A stretch of 64,000 nt of DNA from Novosphingobium lindaniclasticum LE124 (GTDB lineage Bacteria > Pseudomonadota > Alphaproteobacteria > Sphingomonadales > Sphingomonadaceae), in contig NZ_ATHL01000024.1 of the NCBI RefSeq assembly GCF_000445125.1, forward strand, positions 1-64,000, given 5' to 3'. Below the pieces are notes generated by a model. That model did no database searches. It saw only the letters and a program-made list of their open reading frames with translations, and was not told the origin of the DNA. A program made the position numbers and the translations under genes. Positions 26,812-35,828 of the stretch are shown here, piece by piece. Position 1 is the first letter of the stretch; every line of letters starts with the position of its first letter.

Positions 26812-28635
26812 TCATGCGCGTTCCACTTCTTCCAAAGTCATGATCGCGTGAACGGCAGCAAGATGTGTGAGGCCTTGGGGGATGTTGCCAAGGTATTCGC
26901 CGCTCTGAGGGTCCATCATTTCCGGGTAAACGCCGTCGCCTACAGAGAGGATGCGGACCAGTTCGTCGAACGCAGACTCTGCGGCTTGGCGTTGACCCAA
27001 GATAGCCTTGGCTTCCACCATCCAGAAGGAGCAGGCCAGGAAGCATCCCTCTTCCTGATCTGCTCCGCTGTAGCGATAATGGAGCGGCCCGGCGGCAAGT
27101 TCACGGTCGATCGCGGCGATGGTGCGCGCCAGGCGTTCCTGCCCGTCGAACCGGAACCGCACCGCCAGCGCCAGCGAGGCGTCCAGGCGCGTCGTGCCGG
27201 GATAGAACGTGTAGGCACCCACTTCCTCCGACCAGCAGTTCTCGTCGATCCACCGCGCGATGCGATCGCGTTCGCGCCCCCAGCGGTCGCGGCAAGTCGT
27301 AGGAAGCTGCCCTTCGTCGGCCAGTTCGACCGCCCGCGCCAGCGCTTGCCAGCAGCTGACCTTGGACATCGTGTAGTGCTGCGCTTCCGGCAGTTCCCAA
27401 ATCCCTGCATCCTTCTGCATCCAGGTGTCCGCGCATATGTCCGCGAGGTCGGACAGCGTCCGCGCGGTCTTGGCATCGAGGATATTCCCGCAGGCGACAA
27501 AGCGGGAGGCCGTCTCGAAGATATCTCCATATATCCCATGCTGCAGCTGCTCGGTCGCGCGGTTGCCGGTGACGACCGGCTGTGATCGCCGATAGCCGGG
27601 CACGTCGATCCGGCGGTCCGCGGGCGCAGGCCCGCCCGACAGCGAATAGCAGACGGCCGGTCCAACCTCACCGAGCTGCTTGAGCAGCCAGGTGAACGCC
27701 GCCTTGGCTTCCGCTTCCGCACCGATCGCGAGGAACGCCTTGATCGTATATCCGGCGTCGCGGACCCAGGCGTAGCGATAGTCCCAGTTCTTCGTGCCGC
27801 CCACCCGCTCAGGCAGGGAGGATGTCGCCGCCGCCGCGATAGCGCCGCTCGGTGAGTAGAGCAGCAGCTTGAGCGCAAGCGCGTTGCGCATGAGGAGATG
27901 GCGGCGAGGCCCATCATAAGCGATCCGCGAAGCCCAGGTGCGCCATTCCTGATCCGATATGTCCAGACGCTCGCTGATCTGGTCGATCGAAGGCGCGACC
28001 AGCGGCTCGTCCTCGCCCGCGACGATCGCCGCCAGCTCCCATGCGCCAGCTCCCACCGTGAACTTCGCCTCGACACCGCAATCGTCCGAACGATCGATCC
28101 GGATGCCCTCGCTGTGCAGGAAGAGCCCCAGCACAGCCCCGGCATGGAAGACGCTGCGCGGGCCGATCTTGTGAATGTAGGGCGAGACAAGCCCTGCCCG
28201 GCGCCCAAAGCGCAGTTCGATCTTGAAATCGACTTCTCCCTCCAGCCCTTCGATCCGCCTTGCAAGTTCGCACCAGGGCAGACGGCCCGCCGTCCCGCTG
28301 TTGAGGGATTCCACCAGCACCGCTCTGCCGGACGACGTCGAGAATACCGTCTCCAGCACATTGCTTTCGGTACGGTAAGCCCGTTCGGCGGTGAATTCCC
28401 CGATCGGCGCGATGGCGAAGAACCCTCCATCATCCGGATCGAGCAAGCGGTCGAACAGCGGCGGGGAGTCCAGGTTGGGCACGCACCACCAGTCGATCGA
28501 TCCATCTGCGGCGCTCAACGCCACCGAACGCCCCTCTCCCAATGCGCCGTATTCATGAAGATCGAGGTAGCCCTCATCGTCGCGGATCGGAGTGCGGGTA
28601 TGTCTGAAAACAGGAGTGATGGCAGCTTCTTTCAT
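26812..28635 (-). CDS. Glycoside hydrolase family 15 protein (glucoamylase/trehalase-like)
   Basis: 607 residues. An N-terminal supersandwich domain ([25 protein letters not shown]) is followed by an (alpha/alpha)6 barrel with [20 protein letters not shown] and the conserved acid-rich [16 protein letters not shown]. It has no signal peptide, so it acts in the cytoplasm on alpha-linked glucosides; several bacterial homologues are trehalases. The ATG at 28635 is preferred over 28668 because homology starts there. It is divergent from the SDR at 28812. Confidence 0.87.
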   Translation of the reverse strand: MKEAAITPVFRHTRTPIRDDEGYLDLHEYGALGEGRSVALSAADGSIDWWCVPNLDSPPLFDRLLDPDDGGFFAIAPIGEFTAERAYRTESNVLETVFSTSSGRAVLVESLNSGTAGRLPWCELARRIEGLEGEVDFKIELRFGRRAGLVSPYIHKIGPRSVFHAGAVLGLFLHSEGIRIDRSDDCGVEAKFTVGAGAWELAAIVAGEDEPLVAPSIDQISERLDISDQEWRTWASRIAYDGPRRHLLMRNALALKLLLYSPSGAIAAAATSSLPERVGGTKNWDYRYAWVRDAGYTIKAFLAIGAEAEAKAAFTWLLKQLGEVGPAVCYSLSGGPAPADRRIDVPGYRRSQPVVTGNRATEQLQHGIYGDIFETASRFVACGNILDAKTARTLSDLADICADTWMQKDAGIWELPEAQHYTMSKVSCWQALARAVELADEGQLPTTCRDRWGRERDRIARWIDENCWSEEVGAYTFYPGTTRLDASLALAVRFRFDGQERLARTIAAIDRELAAGPLHYRYSGADQEEGCFLACSFWMVEAKAILGQRQAAESAFDELVRILSVGDGVYPEMMDPQSGEYLGNIPQGLTHLAAVHAIMTLEEVERA

Positions 28636-28811
28636 TGCGTTGGTATACCGCAGCACAACGAACGTCACGCCATCCTGATCCAGGTTGCAAGCGGTTCGTA
28701 CGAAATCAAATTTCCCGCGCCCAGCTGGAACCGGATCGCGGCTCCGCCCTTAATTTTCCCGTGTGCCGGCTTCCGAAAAGGCCGCGCCCGTTCAACATAC
28801 AAGGAGCTATC

Positions 28812-29705
28812 ATGGCTGACCGCCTCGCGCTGCAAGACCCCCGTACGCAGTATCCCAAGCCGCCTTTCCCCGAGCAGCCGCAGCCCGTTCCCGGCATAGC
28901 CGCAGAGATGGATCCCAAGCCCGACCATGGTGAGGAAAGCTATGTCGGCGCAGGCAAACTCAAGGGTCGGAAGGCTTTGGTTACCGGCGGCGATTCCGGC
29001 ATCGGCCGGGCTGCCGCGATCGCCTATGCACGGGAAGGTGCCGACGTCGCGATCTCGTACCTGCCGAGCGAGGAGAAGGACGCGCAGGAGGTGATCGCGC
29101 TCATCGAAGCCGAAGGCCGCAAGGCCATCGCGCTGCCCGGCGACATCACCGACGAGGCGTGGAGCAGGCAGCTTGTCGAAGAGACCGTAAACGGTCTTGG
29201 CGGGCTCGACATTCTCGTGATCAACGCAGGCAGGCAGCAGTTCCGCGAGAACATCGCCGAAGTCAGCTCAGAGGATTTCGACAAGACGCTCAAGACCAAC
29301 CTCTACGCGCTGCACTGGATCGCGCAGGCCGCCGTGCCGCACCTGCCTGCCGGCGCGGCCGTCATCACCACCGCTTCGGTGCAGGCCTACGAGCCCTCGG
29401 ACATCTTGCTCGATTACGCCACCACCAAGGCGGGAATCGTCGCCTATACCAAGGCTCTCGCCAAACAGCTTATCGAGAAAGGCATCCGGGCCAACGTCGT
29501 CGCGCCTGGCCCGTTCTGGACCGTGCTTCAGTCGAGCGGCGGCCAACCGCAGGACAAGGTCGCCAAGTTCGGCGAACAGAGCCAGTTCGGCCGCCCAGGG
29601 CAGCCAGTCGAAATCGCACCGGTCTATGTCCTGCTCGCTTCGCAGGAGGGCAGCTACATCACTGGAGAAGTCTACGGCGTGACGGGCGGCGCCGGTATCG
29701 CGTGA
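28812..29705 (+). CDS. SDR-family oxidoreductase, YghA/GSP39-like
   Basis: 297 residues with the N-terminal proline-rich extension typical of this group ([19 protein letters not shown]), then [10 protein letters not shown] (58-67), NAG (138-140) and catalytic S189, Y202 and K206. ACAAGGAGCTATC precedes the ATG. Members such as Bacillus GSP39 are general-stress proteins. The substrate is unknown. Confidence 0.87.
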   Translation: MADRLALQDPRTQYPKPPFPEQPQPVPGIAAEMDPKPDHGEESYVGAGKLKGRKALVTGGDSGIGRAAAIAYAREGADVAISYLPSEEKDAQEVIALIEAEGRKAIALPGDITDEAWSRQLVEETVNGLGGLDILVINAGRQQFRENIAEVSSEDFDKTLKTNLYALHWIAQAAVPHLPAGAAVITTASVQAYEPSDILLDYATTKAGIVAYTKALAKQLIEKGIRANVVAPGPFWTVLQSSGGQPQDKVAKFGEQSQFGRPGQPVEIAPVYVLLASQEGSYITGEVYGVTGGAGIA

Positions 29706-29875
29706 CGCCAAGTGGCGATCCGGAGAAATCCGGATCGCCGCTCGCCGGCTGCTCAATCAAGGTCCTGGAGGTCCTGACCGGAGGGTCCTTCTACCCTGCC
29801 CCGTTGTATGTCCACGAAACAGCACAATCGTTCGCCCGTTTCTCACGAACGTGATCAACAAACGCGGCGCACGAC

Positions 29876-30004
29876 ATGAAACGGACAGCCCTCAGCTTAC
29901 TGCGTCTCCTGCCCGCATGCGGCGGCTTGCCGCAGGATCCGGAAAGCACACTTAGAGCATTTTCCAATCAGGTGGAATCACCTGATGACTCGGAAAATGC
30001 GTAG
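29876..30004 (+). pseudogene. Truncated lipoprotein gene fused to an intergenic repeat
   Basis: A 42-codon frame starts MKRTALSLLRLLPACGGLPQ: charged N-terminus, hydrophobic core and a lipobox-like LPAC. After about 26 residues the frame enters the repeat element at 29953 and stops at TAG 30002-30004. The remaining residues are the translation of the repeat. This looks like the signal sequence of a lipoprotein whose body has been lost. Confidence 0.5.
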
Positions 30005-30054
30005 AACCAGAAAGTTAGAGCGGTTGATCCGATGCAATCGGATCAACCGCTCTA
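29953..30054. repeat. Intergenic palindromic repeat, copy 2 (long form)
   Basis: The first half matches the copy at 24309. The second half is a near-ideal hairpin at 30016-30054: TAGAGCGGTTGATCCGAT and its exact reverse complement around a GCA loop (18-bp stem). Such AGAGCATTTTCC elements recur between genes in alphaproteobacteria. It could fold in RNA and influence nearby transcript stability. Confidence 0.75.
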
Positions 30055-30247
30055 GAAGCAGGTACGCCGCCGAGGGGCAAGGCGGCGGCGGCAAATCCCG
30101 GACAAAAAAGGGCTTGCCGCTCCTTTCGTCGACCGCCTGCAAACCGCTTTACGGATAGCGGTGCGAAGATCGCCGGCCTTGTTAATATATGTAAATGCCG
30201 CATTTCCGCTGCTGCCCGATGGGCTCCACTATCTTCGGAGCACCTTC

Positions 30248-30988
30248 ATGCAGCCCCCTTTTCACCGTCTTGTCGAATTCGTGCCGCTCTCCGCTGAAGA
30301 GGCCGAAATGGCGCGCGGGTGGCTCGTCGACTCTCGCCGGATCGCGCGCGGCAAGCCGATCCGTCAGGAGGGAGAGCCGGTGAAAGGCGTGTTCTTCCTG
30401 CTCGACGGCTGGGCGGGTTCTTCGCTGCTGCTGCGCGACGGCCGCCGCCAGATCGTCAAGGTTCACCTACCCGGCGATATGCTGGGTTTCCCTAGTCTGG
30501 CCCTCAGCCACGCAGGCGAGACGCTGGAAGCACTGACCGACGCAACGATCTGCTCGTTCCCCAATGCCGCGATCGGCAGGATGTTCAGGGAACTGCCTAG
30601 ATTGGCCATGGCCTTGTTCCTCAGCACGCAGAAGGAGCGGGTGGCGCTGATGCAGAAGCTCTCCTGGGTCGGCGCGACATCGGCGATGGAACGCCTGACG
30701 GCCTTTCTGCTGGACCTGCATCATCGTCTGCAGGCGGCAGGTCTTGCGCAGGCCGGCTGCTTCGACTTTCCCATCACGCAGCAGCAACTGGGCGAACTCC
30801 TGGGCATGTCGACCGTCCACATCAACCGGACGTTCAAGAGCCTGGACGAAACCGGTTGCATCAGCCGGGGAAGAGGCCGGATCGAAGTTCTGGATTTCGC
30901 CGGCCTGCAACGCCTCGCCGCCAGCTTTCCGCCCGATTTCGCCGGTCACGATGCTTGGGCCCGGCTCGACAACTCCTCCCGGTTCTGA
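30248..30988 (+). CDS. Crp/Fnr-family transcriptional regulator
   Basis: 246 residues: cyclic-nucleotide-binding-type barrel (KPIRQEGEPVKGVFFLLDGWAGSSLLLRDGRRQIVKVHLPGDMLGF) and C-terminal winged HTH (ITQQQLGELLGMSTVHINRTFKSL). It has no N-terminal cysteine cluster, so it is not an oxygen-sensing Fnr, and the cAMP-contact residues are not obvious. The ATG at 30248 begins the domain. Its targets are unknown; it precedes the SRPBCC-ADH-SDR operon. Confidence 0.85.
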   Translation: MQPPFHRLVEFVPLSAEEAEMARGWLVDSRRIARGKPIRQEGEPVKGVFFLLDGWAGSSLLLRDGRRQIVKVHLPGDMLGFPSLALSHAGETLEALTDATICSFPNAAIGRMFRELPRLAMALFLSTQKERVALMQKLSWVGATSAMERLTAFLLDLHHRLQAAGLAQAGCFDFPITQQQLGELLGMSTVHINRTFKSLDETGCISRGRGRIEVLDFAGLQRLAASFPPDFAGHDAWARLDNSSRF

Positions 30989-31065
30989 GCGCCGGGGCGC
31001 CCTGGGGGCGTAAATCGATCGACATCAAGTTCTGCACGGGGCGTCCCTTCCTCCTGCCGATCTGC

Positions 31066-31090
31066 GGAACGCCCCCTGCGGGCGGCCGTT
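31066..31090 (+). promoter_or_regulatory. EcfG-type general-stress promoter
   Basis: GGAAC (31066-31070), a 16-bp spacer and CGTT (31087-31090) match the alphaproteobacterial EcfG consensus GGAAC-N16/17-CGTT exactly. It lies 28 bp upstream of the GTG start of the SRPBCC gene and would place that operon under the general stress response. Confidence 0.72.
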
Positions 31091-31118
31091 AGCGGGCCAT
31101 CAACAAGGAGGTATTCCC

Positions 31119-31712
31119 GTGACCGGTTGGCAGGATTCCAACGGGCGTGACAGCGCTCCACCAAGCACCACCAAGAACGACGATGTCGTCGCTAGCGAGA
31201 TAGATCGCCTCGACGGCTCGAGCGGCGACACGCTGATCGGGAGGACGGTGACGATCAACCGTCCCCCGGCCGAACTCTACGCCTACTGGCGCGATTTTCC
31301 CAAGCTCGCGACCTTCATGGAGAACGTCGTGAGCGTGGAGCAGATCGACGCCGTTCGCTCGCACTGGGTCGTCAAGGCGCCGGGCGGCAAGACCGTCGAG
31401 TGGGATTCGGTCGTCACCGAGGAAAACGAGGGCTCGTCGATCGCCTGGTCCTCGGCCCCGGATGCCGAAGTGCGCAACAGCGGCAAGGTCGAGTTTCGCG
31501 AGGCGCCGGGCGGGCGCGGAAGCTATGTCACCGCCACCATCGTCTACGATCCTCCCGGCGGCGCGGTGGGCAAGCTGATCGCCAAGATCTTCCAGCGCGA
31601 GCCCGCCATCCAGGCGCGGCGAGACCTGCGCCGTTTCAAGCAGCTCATGGAAACCGGCGAGATCGCGACGTCCGCTTGGACCCGAAAGCAAGTCGAAGAG
31701 GAGAATGCCTGA
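31119..31712 (+). CDS. SRPBCC-family (polyketide-cyclase/START-like) protein
   Basis: 197 residues from GTG with AAGGAGG 7 bp upstream. After a polar leader, the helix-grip fold is visible from [30 protein letters not shown] to [16 protein letters not shown]. These proteins bind lipids or hydrophobic molecules and in many bacteria are stress-induced. It overlaps the following dehydrogenase start by one base and sits directly behind an EcfG-type promoter. The function is not known more precisely. Confidence 0.82.
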   Translation: MTGWQDSNGRDSAPPSTTKNDDVVASEIDRLDGSSGDTLIGRTVTINRPPAELYAYWRDFPKLATFMENVVSVEQIDAVRSHWVVKAPGGKTVEWDSVVTEENEGSSIAWSSAPDAEVRNSGKVEFREAPGGRGSYVTATIVYDPPGGAVGKLIAKIFQREPAIQARRDLRRFKQLMETGEIATSAWTRKQVEEENA

Positions 31713-32896
31713 TGCGCGCGCTCACATGGCACGGCAAGCACGATGTCCGGGTAGACACGGTGGACGATCCCGAGATCGTCAATCCCCGCGACGCCATCAT
31801 CAAGATCACCTCGACCGCGATCTGCGGCTCCGACCTGCATCTCTACGACGGCTACATTCCCACCATGCAGAAGGGCGACATCCTCGGCCACGAATTCATG
31901 GGCGAAGTCGTCGAGGTCGGGTCCGGGTCCACGCTGAAGAAGGGACAGCGCGTGGTCGTGCCCTTCACGATTTCCTGCGGTTCCTGCTTCCACTGCTCCA
32001 AGCACCAGTATTCGGCCTGCGACAACGGCAACCCCGCAGACAACCAGGATATCGCCATGGAGCTATACGGCCAGCCCATGTCCGCCCTGTTCGGCTATAG
32101 CCACATGACCGGCGGCTATGCCGGCGGCCAGGCGGAATATGTCCGCGTGCCGTTTTCCGATGTCGGACCGATCGTGATCCCCGATGGCGTCGACGACGAC
32201 AAGGTCCTGTTCCTTTCCGACATCCTGCCGACCGGCTGGATGGCGGCCGAGAACGCCGACATCGAACCGGGAGACACGGTTGCGGTCTGGGGATGCGGTC
32301 CGGTCGGTCTGTTCGCGGTCCAGTCGGCCTTTCTGATGGGGGCCGAGCGGGTGATCGCCATCGATCACTTCCCCCGCCGCCTTGAACTGGCCAGAAAGTT
32401 CGGCGCGGAAACCATCAACTTCAAGGAAAGCAGCACTTACGAAGCCCTGATGGAGATGACCGGCGGCATCGGGCCGGATGCCGTGATCGACGCGGTGGGG
32501 ATGGAGGCGCACGGTCTCTTCGTCGACAACGTGGTCGATCAGATCAAGGCCTCGACCTTCCTGGGCACGGACCGGACCCATTCGATCCGCCAGGCCATCG
32601 TCGCCTGCCGGAAGGGCGGCCGGGTCTCGATGCCCGCGGTCTACGGCGGCATCGTCGACAAGTTCCCGCTGGGCGCCTTCATGCAGAAAGGCCTCACCCT
32701 CAAGACGGGACAGACTCATGTGCAGCACTACCTGCCCGGTCTGCTGGCGGCGGTTCTGGACGACAAGGTCGATACCACGTTCCTGATCTCCCACCGCCTG
32801 CCGCTGGAGCAGGCGCCGGAAGGCTACAAGATGTTCCACGACCGGCAGAACGAGGTGACCAAGATCGTCCTCAAGCCCGGCATGGCACCCCAGTAA
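31712..32896 (+). CDS. Zinc-dependent alcohol dehydrogenase (FdhA-like)
   Basis: 394 residues, medium-chain dehydrogenase. Catalytic zinc is in AICGSD (C38) and GHEFMGE (H60-E61), structural zinc uses C89, C92, C95 and C103, and the nucleotide motif is GCGPVG. It is related to the glutathione-independent formaldehyde dehydrogenase at 2302 but clearly diverged. The TGATG overlap with the SRPBCC gene implies coupling. The stress-operon setting suggests aldehyde detoxification; the substrate is not known. Confidence 0.85.
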   Translation: MRALTWHGKHDVRVDTVDDPEIVNPRDAIIKITSTAICGSDLHLYDGYIPTMQKGDILGHEFMGEVVEVGSGSTLKKGQRVVVPFTISCGSCFHCSKHQYSACDNGNPADNQDIAMELYGQPMSALFGYSHMTGGYAGGQAEYVRVPFSDVGPIVIPDGVDDDKVLFLSDILPTGWMAAENADIEPGDTVAVWGCGPVGLFAVQSAFLMGAERVIAIDHFPRRLELARKFGAETINFKESSTYEALMEMTGGIGPDAVIDAVGMEAHGLFVDNVVDQIKASTFLGTDRTHSIRQAIVACRKGGRVSMPAVYGGIVDKFPLGAFMQKGLTLKTGQTHVQHYLPGLLAAVLDDKVDTTFLISHRLPLEQAPEGYKMFHDRQNEVTKIVLKPGMAPQ

Positions 32897-32908
32897 GGAT
32901 CCAGCAGC

Positions 32909-33700
32909 ATGCAACGCAAGTTCGCCGTCATCACCGGCGCTTCATCGGGCATCGGCCTGGAACTCGCCCGCATCGGCTCGCGCGAAGGCTACGACCTGCT
33001 GGTCGTGGCCGACCGCATGGCGATCGAAGACCTTCCCGCCGCTCTCGGCGCCGAGGCGGGCACCGTCGAGGCCATCTATGCCGACCTTTCCACTTTCGAA
33101 GGCGTCGACGAGGTTCTAGCGGCCGCAGCAGGCAGACCGATCGACCTGCTCTGCGCCAATGCCGGCCACGGGCTGGGGCGCGAGTTCCTGGGTCAGGAGC
33201 CACGGGAGTGGCGCCATGTGGTGGACACCAATGTCACCGGTACGCTCTATCTGCTCCAGGCCGTGTTGAAGGACATGAGCCGGCGCAACGCGGGCAAGGT
33301 GCTGGTGACCGGATCGATCGCCGGCTACCTGCCCGGCAGTTTCCAGGCGGTCTACAATGCCTCCAAGGCCTTCATCGACAACTTCACCGACGCCTTGCGC
33401 GATGAACTGAAGGAGAAGGACGGCATCGTCATCACCACGCTGATGCCAGGTCCCACCGAGACCGAATTCTTCGAGCGGGCCGACATGATGGACACCGACG
33501 TGGGAACCCAGGACAAGGACGATCCCGCCAAGGTGGCCAAGGACGGCTGGGAAGCTCTCATGAAGGGCGAGGCCCACATCGTCTCCGGCTGGAAGAACAA
33601 GATCCAGAAGACGATCGCCAACGTGACCCCCGCCTCAACGCTGGCCGGCATGCACCGCAAGATGGCGCAGCCGGGAACCGCAGAACCGCAGAACGACTGA
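32909..33700 (+). CDS. SDR-family oxidoreductase
   Basis: 263 residues: TGASSGIG (9-16), NAG (84-86), and catalytic S136, Y149 and K153. It is third in the EcfG-promoter operon, 12 bp after the dehydrogenase. The extended C-terminus (NKIQKTIANVTPASTLAGMHRKMAQPG) is typical of the YqjQ-like group. The substrate is unknown. Confidence 0.85.
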   Translation: MQRKFAVITGASSGIGLELARIGSREGYDLLVVADRMAIEDLPAALGAEAGTVEAIYADLSTFEGVDEVLAAAAGRPIDLLCANAGHGLGREFLGQEPREWRHVVDTNVTGTLYLLQAVLKDMSRRNAGKVLVTGSIAGYLPGSFQAVYNASKAFIDNFTDALRDELKEKDGIVITTLMPGPTETEFFERADMMDTDVGTQDKDDPAKVAKDGWEALMKGEAHIVSGWKNKIQKTIANVTPASTLAGMHRKMAQPGTAEPQND

Positions 33701-33736
33701 GGCGAACCCGAGGGATCCCATGATCGCGACGCGAAA

Positions 33737-33771
33737 GACGACAGGTTCTGCAGTTGGCGGGGCCTGTCGTC
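33737..33771. terminator. Terminator-like hairpin between convergent genes
   Basis: GACGACAGG pairs exactly with CCTGTCGTC around a 17-nt loop, between the end of the SDR operon (+) and the receiver gene (-). A pyrimidine-rich tail follows on the plus strand. It probably ends the SDR operon. Confidence 0.5.
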
Positions 33772-33778
33772 CTCCCCT

Positions 33779-34144
33779 TCAGCGGCCGAGCAGTTCGCCC
33801 AGGCGCTTCACGACCGTCTGGGCACGCACCGGCTTGGTGAGGCAGGGCACGTCCCCGTGGCGGCGAGCGACCCAGTCCTTGTCGTAGCCGGTCACGAACA
33901 GGCAGGCTACGCGCATGTCCGCCAGCTTGTCCGCCAGGGCATGCGTGCTTTCGTCCTGGAGATTGACATCGAGAACCGCAGCGTCGATCGTCTCGCTCTC
34001 GATGCTGGCAAGACCTTCCGCCACCTGCGCGAAGGGCCCTACCACGGTTCCTCCGGCGCCGCGCAAGGCCCGGTCGATATCGGACGCTATGTAGAATTCG
34101 TCCTCCAGCACGAGGATGCGCTTGCCCGCCAGTTCATCGCCCAT
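33779..34144 (-). CDS. Stand-alone response-regulator receiver protein
   Basis: 121 residues, only a receiver domain: acidic pocket E14-D15, phosphoacceptor D59 in AAVLDVNLQD, conserved Thr in LFVTGYD and Lys in CLTKPV. No output domain. It overlaps the HWE kinase gene by 11 bp, so it is likely the kinase partner or a phosphate sink, as in LovR-type modules. Confidence 0.87.
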   Translation of the reverse strand: MGDELAGKRILVLEDEFYIASDIDRALRGAGGTVVGPFAQVAEGLASIESETIDAAVLDVNLQDESTHALADKLADMRVACLFVTGYDKDWVARRHGDVPCLTKPVRAQTVVKRLGELLGR

Positions 34145-35687
34145 GTTCGCGTTCCCCCCGTCCGCGTGCCCTGCCCGACGCCGGAATGCCCTCTTCGTCC
34201 GACAGAGGCACGCTGATTTTGCAGCGCACGCCTCCGCCGCGAAATTCCAGTTCGGTCGTGGCCTTCAACTGATAGGGCAGCGCCTGTTCGATCAGTTCGG
34301 TGCCGAACCCGAGATGATCCGGCTGCACGGGGACCGTCGGCACCCGGAACTCCTCCCAGGTAAACTCGAGACTACGCGCGCCCAGTGCCGATCTTTCCAG
34401 CCGCCACTTGATGGCAAGATCGCCGCAATGCGCCCGCAGCGCCCCGTACTTGAGCGAATTGGTGGTGAGCTCGTGAACGGCAAGGCCCAGTCCTTCGGCC
34501 GTCTTGGGCGATAGTTCGATCTCCGGGCCGTCGATCACCAGCCGGGGACCGTCGCTTTCGCCCACGCTGAGCAGTTCGTCCCGGATCAGATTCTCAAGGT
34601 CGAGCATGCCGGCGGCGGTTCGCGTCACGCCCACCTGGGTCCGCGCCAGACTGTCCAGCCGTCCCCGGAAATGATCGGCGATGTCGTCCAGCGAACGCCC
34701 GGTATCCACCGTGCGGGCGAAGACCGAACGCACTACCGACAGGATGTTGCGAACCCGATGCTGCAACTGCGCCAGCAGTTCCTCCTGCTGTTCCTTCAGC
34801 ACACGCTCGTCATGGATATCGATGTTCATCGCGACCCACTTCTTCACGGCGCCATCGGCGTAGCGCAACGGGACCGCCCTCAGGTTGGTCCACCGATAAT
34901 CCCGTGTATCCGCATGTCTGAGGCGGAAATCGGCATCGACTCCCCGCTGCGAGGCCATGGCATCGAACCAGGCGCTGCGAACCTTTGCCCGGTCGTCGGG
35001 ATGGACGGCATCCATCCAGCCTTCGCCGCTCGCGCTCCTGCCGGATTGACCGGTATAGGCGCGCCAACTTGCGCTCGCGGCTTCCACCTGGCCCTGGGGA
35101 TCCGCCTCCCAAACGGCCTGGGAGATGCCTTCGACCAGCGTCCGCGAGCGGGCTTCCGCCTCGCGCAGATCCAGTTCCATGGCCGCGCGCTCCTGCTCGG
35201 CGACATGGACCTTGGTCGTCTCGAACACGGTGACCAGCACGCCGGCGACTTCGGCATCGCCCGGCTCACGGATCGGGCTGTACGTCAGCGTGAACCAGGC
35301 GTCGCGCAAGGTGCCGTCGCGCGCGAGAGGATAGAGCTTGTCCTCGTAAGTCACGGTCTCGCCGGCGCGGACGCGCTCGTAGATCGGCCCGTTGATGTGC
35401 CAGACTTCGGGCCAGCACTGCTCGGTGGGCTGCCCCAGACCGGCGGGATGCTTGGGGCCGAGCACCTCGGCGTAGCCGTCGTTGTAGATCTGGATGAGCC
35501 GGGGGCCCCAGAGCAATATCATCGGGAAGCCATGACCGAGCACCATCTCGGCCGTCATGCTGAGAACCGGCGACCAGCTTTCACGTGGCCCCAGCGTAGG
35601 GCTCCAATCGTGCCGGGCGACCAGCCGCTGCATCATGCCGCTTGCCCTAGCCCGGTCGCTTTCCAGTGCCACATTCGGCTTCGACAT
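34134..35687 (-). CDS. HWE-family hybrid-type sensor histidine kinase with PAS domains
   Basis: 517 residues. An N-terminal GAF/PAS-like region (ILLWGPRLIQIYNDGYAEVLG) is followed by a PAS-PAC (about 190-300, WRAYTGQSGRS...VHPDDRAKV). Then comes the HWE dimerisation motif LLAQLQHRVRNILSVVRSVF with the phospho-His, an N-box VHELTTNSLKYGAL, and the WE motif in LEFTWEEF. There is no membrane segment, so it is cytoplasmic. HWE kinases often feed the general stress response. The signal is unknown. Confidence 0.87.
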   Translation of the reverse strand: MSKPNVALESDRARASGMMQRLVARHDWSPTLGPRESWSPVLSMTAEMVLGHGFPMILLWGPRLIQIYNDGYAEVLGPKHPAGLGQPTEQCWPEVWHINGPIYERVRAGETVTYEDKLYPLARDGTLRDAWFTLTYSPIREPGDAEVAGVLVTVFETTKVHVAEQERAAMELDLREAEARSRTLVEGISQAVWEADPQGQVEAASASWRAYTGQSGRSASGEGWMDAVHPDDRAKVRSAWFDAMASQRGVDADFRLRHADTRDYRWTNLRAVPLRYADGAVKKWVAMNIDIHDERVLKEQQEELLAQLQHRVRNILSVVRSVFARTVDTGRSLDDIADHFRGRLDSLARTQVGVTRTAAGMLDLENLIRDELLSVGESDGPRLVIDGPEIELSPKTAEGLGLAVHELTTNSLKYGALRAHCGDLAIKWRLERSALGARSLEFTWEEFRVPTVPVQPDHLGFGTELIEQALPYQLKATTELEFRGGGVRCKISVPLSDEEGIPASGRARGRGEREHGR

Positions 35688-35786
35688 CGCTCACTCGGCT
35701 CCGGCCACTATCGCATTCGCGTTGCGCAGCAGACAACGCGACGCAGGTTGCGATCTGCTCCGGTGGATTATCGACGTCCGGGGTCT

Positions 35787-35825
35787 GCGGCGCAACACTT
35801 GAGGTTAAGAACGCGCCGCTTTTTT
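35787..35825 (+). terminator. Plus-strand intrinsic terminator without an assigned gene
   Basis: GCGGCGC and GCGCCGC form a 7-bp GC stem followed by TTTTTT (35820-35825). Both flanking genes are on the minus strand, so a plus-strand transcript from within 35690-35786, antisense or a small RNA, would be needed. The loop is 19 nt, longer than usual. Confidence 0.4.
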
Positions 35826-35828
35826 GCC

